DNA of 64,000 nucleotides from Anaerobacillus alkaliphilus (GTDB taxonomy: Bacteria; Bacillota; Bacilli; Bacillales; Anaerobacillaceae), in the NCBI RefSeq assembly GCF_004116265.1, contig NZ_QOUX01000023.1, forward strand, positions 62,001 to 126,000. The letters are read 5' to 3'. The notes beneath the pieces are model-generated. The model was not told the DNA's origin and did no database searches. It saw only the letters and a list, made by a program, of their open reading frames with translations. The translations under genes and the position numbers were made by a program. Below are positions 63,158 to 64,000 of this stretch, one piece after another (positions within the stretch are counted from its first letter, which is position 1; every line of letters starts with the position of its first letter).

Positions 63158-64000
63158 TTTTTTGCCACCTTCAAGAAAAGATCTTCCAAAGAAGTCCTTA
63201 CTAGCTCAAACTTTCGAATTGGAGCGTCTACACTTACGAAGTAATTTAGCAGTTCTCGTCTCGCTTCTTCCACATCAGTAACCGTTACTGTGATGGTCTT
63301 CGAAGAGTTACAAACTAACTCAGACACAAAAGGAAAGTCGCGAATTGTCGGGACCCACTCCTCTAATTCGCGCTCACCCTCGATATAAATCGTTGGTTGC
63401 TGATGATCACTTTGCAATTGGTCCAACGTTCCACTAATAGCCATCTCGCCGTTTTTAATAATGTAGATATAGTCACAGATTTCCTCGGCATCATGCAGAA
63501 CATGAGTTGAAAATAAAATCGTTTTTTTCTCTTTTAATTGTTGCATAAGAGTTAATACTTCCCGTCTACCGATTGGATCAAGTGCTGACACAGGTTCATC
63601 TAATATGAGTAAAATTGGATCGTTCATTAACGCTTGGGCAATTCCTAAACGCTGCTTCATACCACCTGAATAGCCGGCAATTTTTCGTTTCTTTGCTTCA
63701 GCTATTCCGACCATTTCAAGTAGCTCATCAGCCTTTTTGGTTGCTTCAGGTTTGGAGAGGCCAGCTAACTGGCCTACGTATTGCAAGTACTCCAAACCTG
63801 TCATCCAACCATAAAAAACTGGATATTGAGGCAAGTACCCAATATACTTTCGAAAATCTCCGTTAGCTCCCTGATCAAAATTAATTTCGCCACTTGTTGG
63901 TTTCATAATGCCTGACAGCATACTTAATGTTGTTGTTTTTCCAGCACCATTTGGTCCAAGTAACGCGGTACACACTCCTTTTTGCAATTCCAAATTTAAT
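63154..64000 (-). CDS. ABC transporter ATP-binding protein, N-terminus cut by window end
   Basis: About 281 codons visible. Walker A GPNGAGKTTTLS, Q loop YLPQYPVFYGW, signature YSGGMKQRLGIAQAL, Walker B ILLILDEPVSALDP and H-loop FSTHVLHDAEEI. The frame stays open to the window edge (LNLELQKGVCTALLGPNGAG), and about 20-25 N-terminal residues should lie beyond it. It pairs with the ABC-2 permease for export. Confidence 0.93.
   Translation of the reverse strand, partial: LNLELQKGVCTALLGPNGAGKTTTLSMLSGIMKPTSGEINFDQGANGDFRKYIGYLPQYPVFYGWMTGLEYLQYVGQLAGLSKPEATKKADELLEMVGIAEAKKRKIAGYSGGMKQRLGIAQALMNDPILLILDEPVSALDPIGRREVLTLMQQLKEKKTILFSTHVLHDAEEICDYIYIIKNGEMAISGTLDQLQSDHQQPTIYIEGERELEEWVPTIRDFPFVSELVCNSSKTITVTVTDVEEARRELLNYFVSVDAPIRKFELVRTSLEDLFLKVAKK

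Noticed and set aside
1-64000. CRISPR array, prophage, integrated element or full insertion sequence
   Set aside because: No regularly spaced identical repeats, phage structural genes, integrase or transposase frames are present. The repeated elements have no coding capacity and are reported as MITE-like.

Overview
The window looks like the chromosome of a low-GC Gram-positive Bacillaceae. The support is AGGAGG-type ribosome binding sites, a PtsHI pair with an HPr serine-46 site, CcpA-type cre boxes, a PerR-type box before ahpCF, and a block (41.1-56.3 kb) with the same genes as the Bacillus subtilis yug region (yugO, yugN, pgi, yugJ, yuzA, yugI, alaT, alaR). The two large S-layer-anchored polysaccharidases are reminiscent of soda-lake or alkaliphilic Bacillus relatives; that last point is inference.

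Layout. 0-9.4 kb: 5' end of a GH32 sucrose-6-phosphate hydrolase, a SulP transporter without a STAS domain, an XRE/TPR regulator divergent from a 54-codon ORF, a Gfo/Idh oxidoreductase, ptsHI, ahpCF, then degenerate repeats and a frameshifted acetyltransferase. 9.4-19.8 kb: a xylan locus with xylA, a small unknown protein, a YesL protein, a three-gene sugar ABC importer without ATPase, and a 1.49-kaa multimodular GH10 xylanase with SLH domains. 19.9-40.6 kb: a beta-1,3-glucan (laminarin) locus with pgcA, a domain-permuted GH3, an aldo/keto reductase, a second YesL, a 1.38-kaa GH16 laminarinase with five CBM-like modules and SLH domains, a GH94/149/161-type phosphorylase, GH1, a second ABC importer and a LacI regulator. 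About eight copies of one palindromic operator lie through it.

The glucan genes form a readable pathway. The wall-bound GH16 cuts glucan outside the cell and the importer brings in oligosaccharides. The cytoplasmic phosphorylase releases glucose-1-phosphate, PgcA turns it into glucose-6-phosphate, and Pgi feeds glycolysis, while GH1 and GH3 hydrolyse the rest. Neither importer has its own ATPase, so a shared MsmX-type ATPase is expected elsewhere.

40.7-57 kb: tRNA-Ala(GGC), small membrane protein, K+ channel, diguanylate cyclase, an ArsR operon with a 56-aa double-CC protein and three identical operators, then the yug-like block, a TPR/SAP-like protein, a sodium symporter and a DEAD-box helicase. 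57-64 kb: isochorismatase-like hydrolase, fixABCX electron-bifurcation operon with an upstream cre, luxS, a DUF3006 protein and an ABC-2 type exporter cut by the window end.

The most striking non-gene signal is a family of 161-192 bp non-coding elements with about 15-bp terminal inverted repeats (GGCTSTTTTCGYAAA). There are six insertions, one of them a tandem dimer. Five have perfect 8-bp target duplications and the sixth matches 7 of 8. They behave as a MITE family. Three insertions fall exactly on the TAA stop codon of the adjacent gene without changing its protein.
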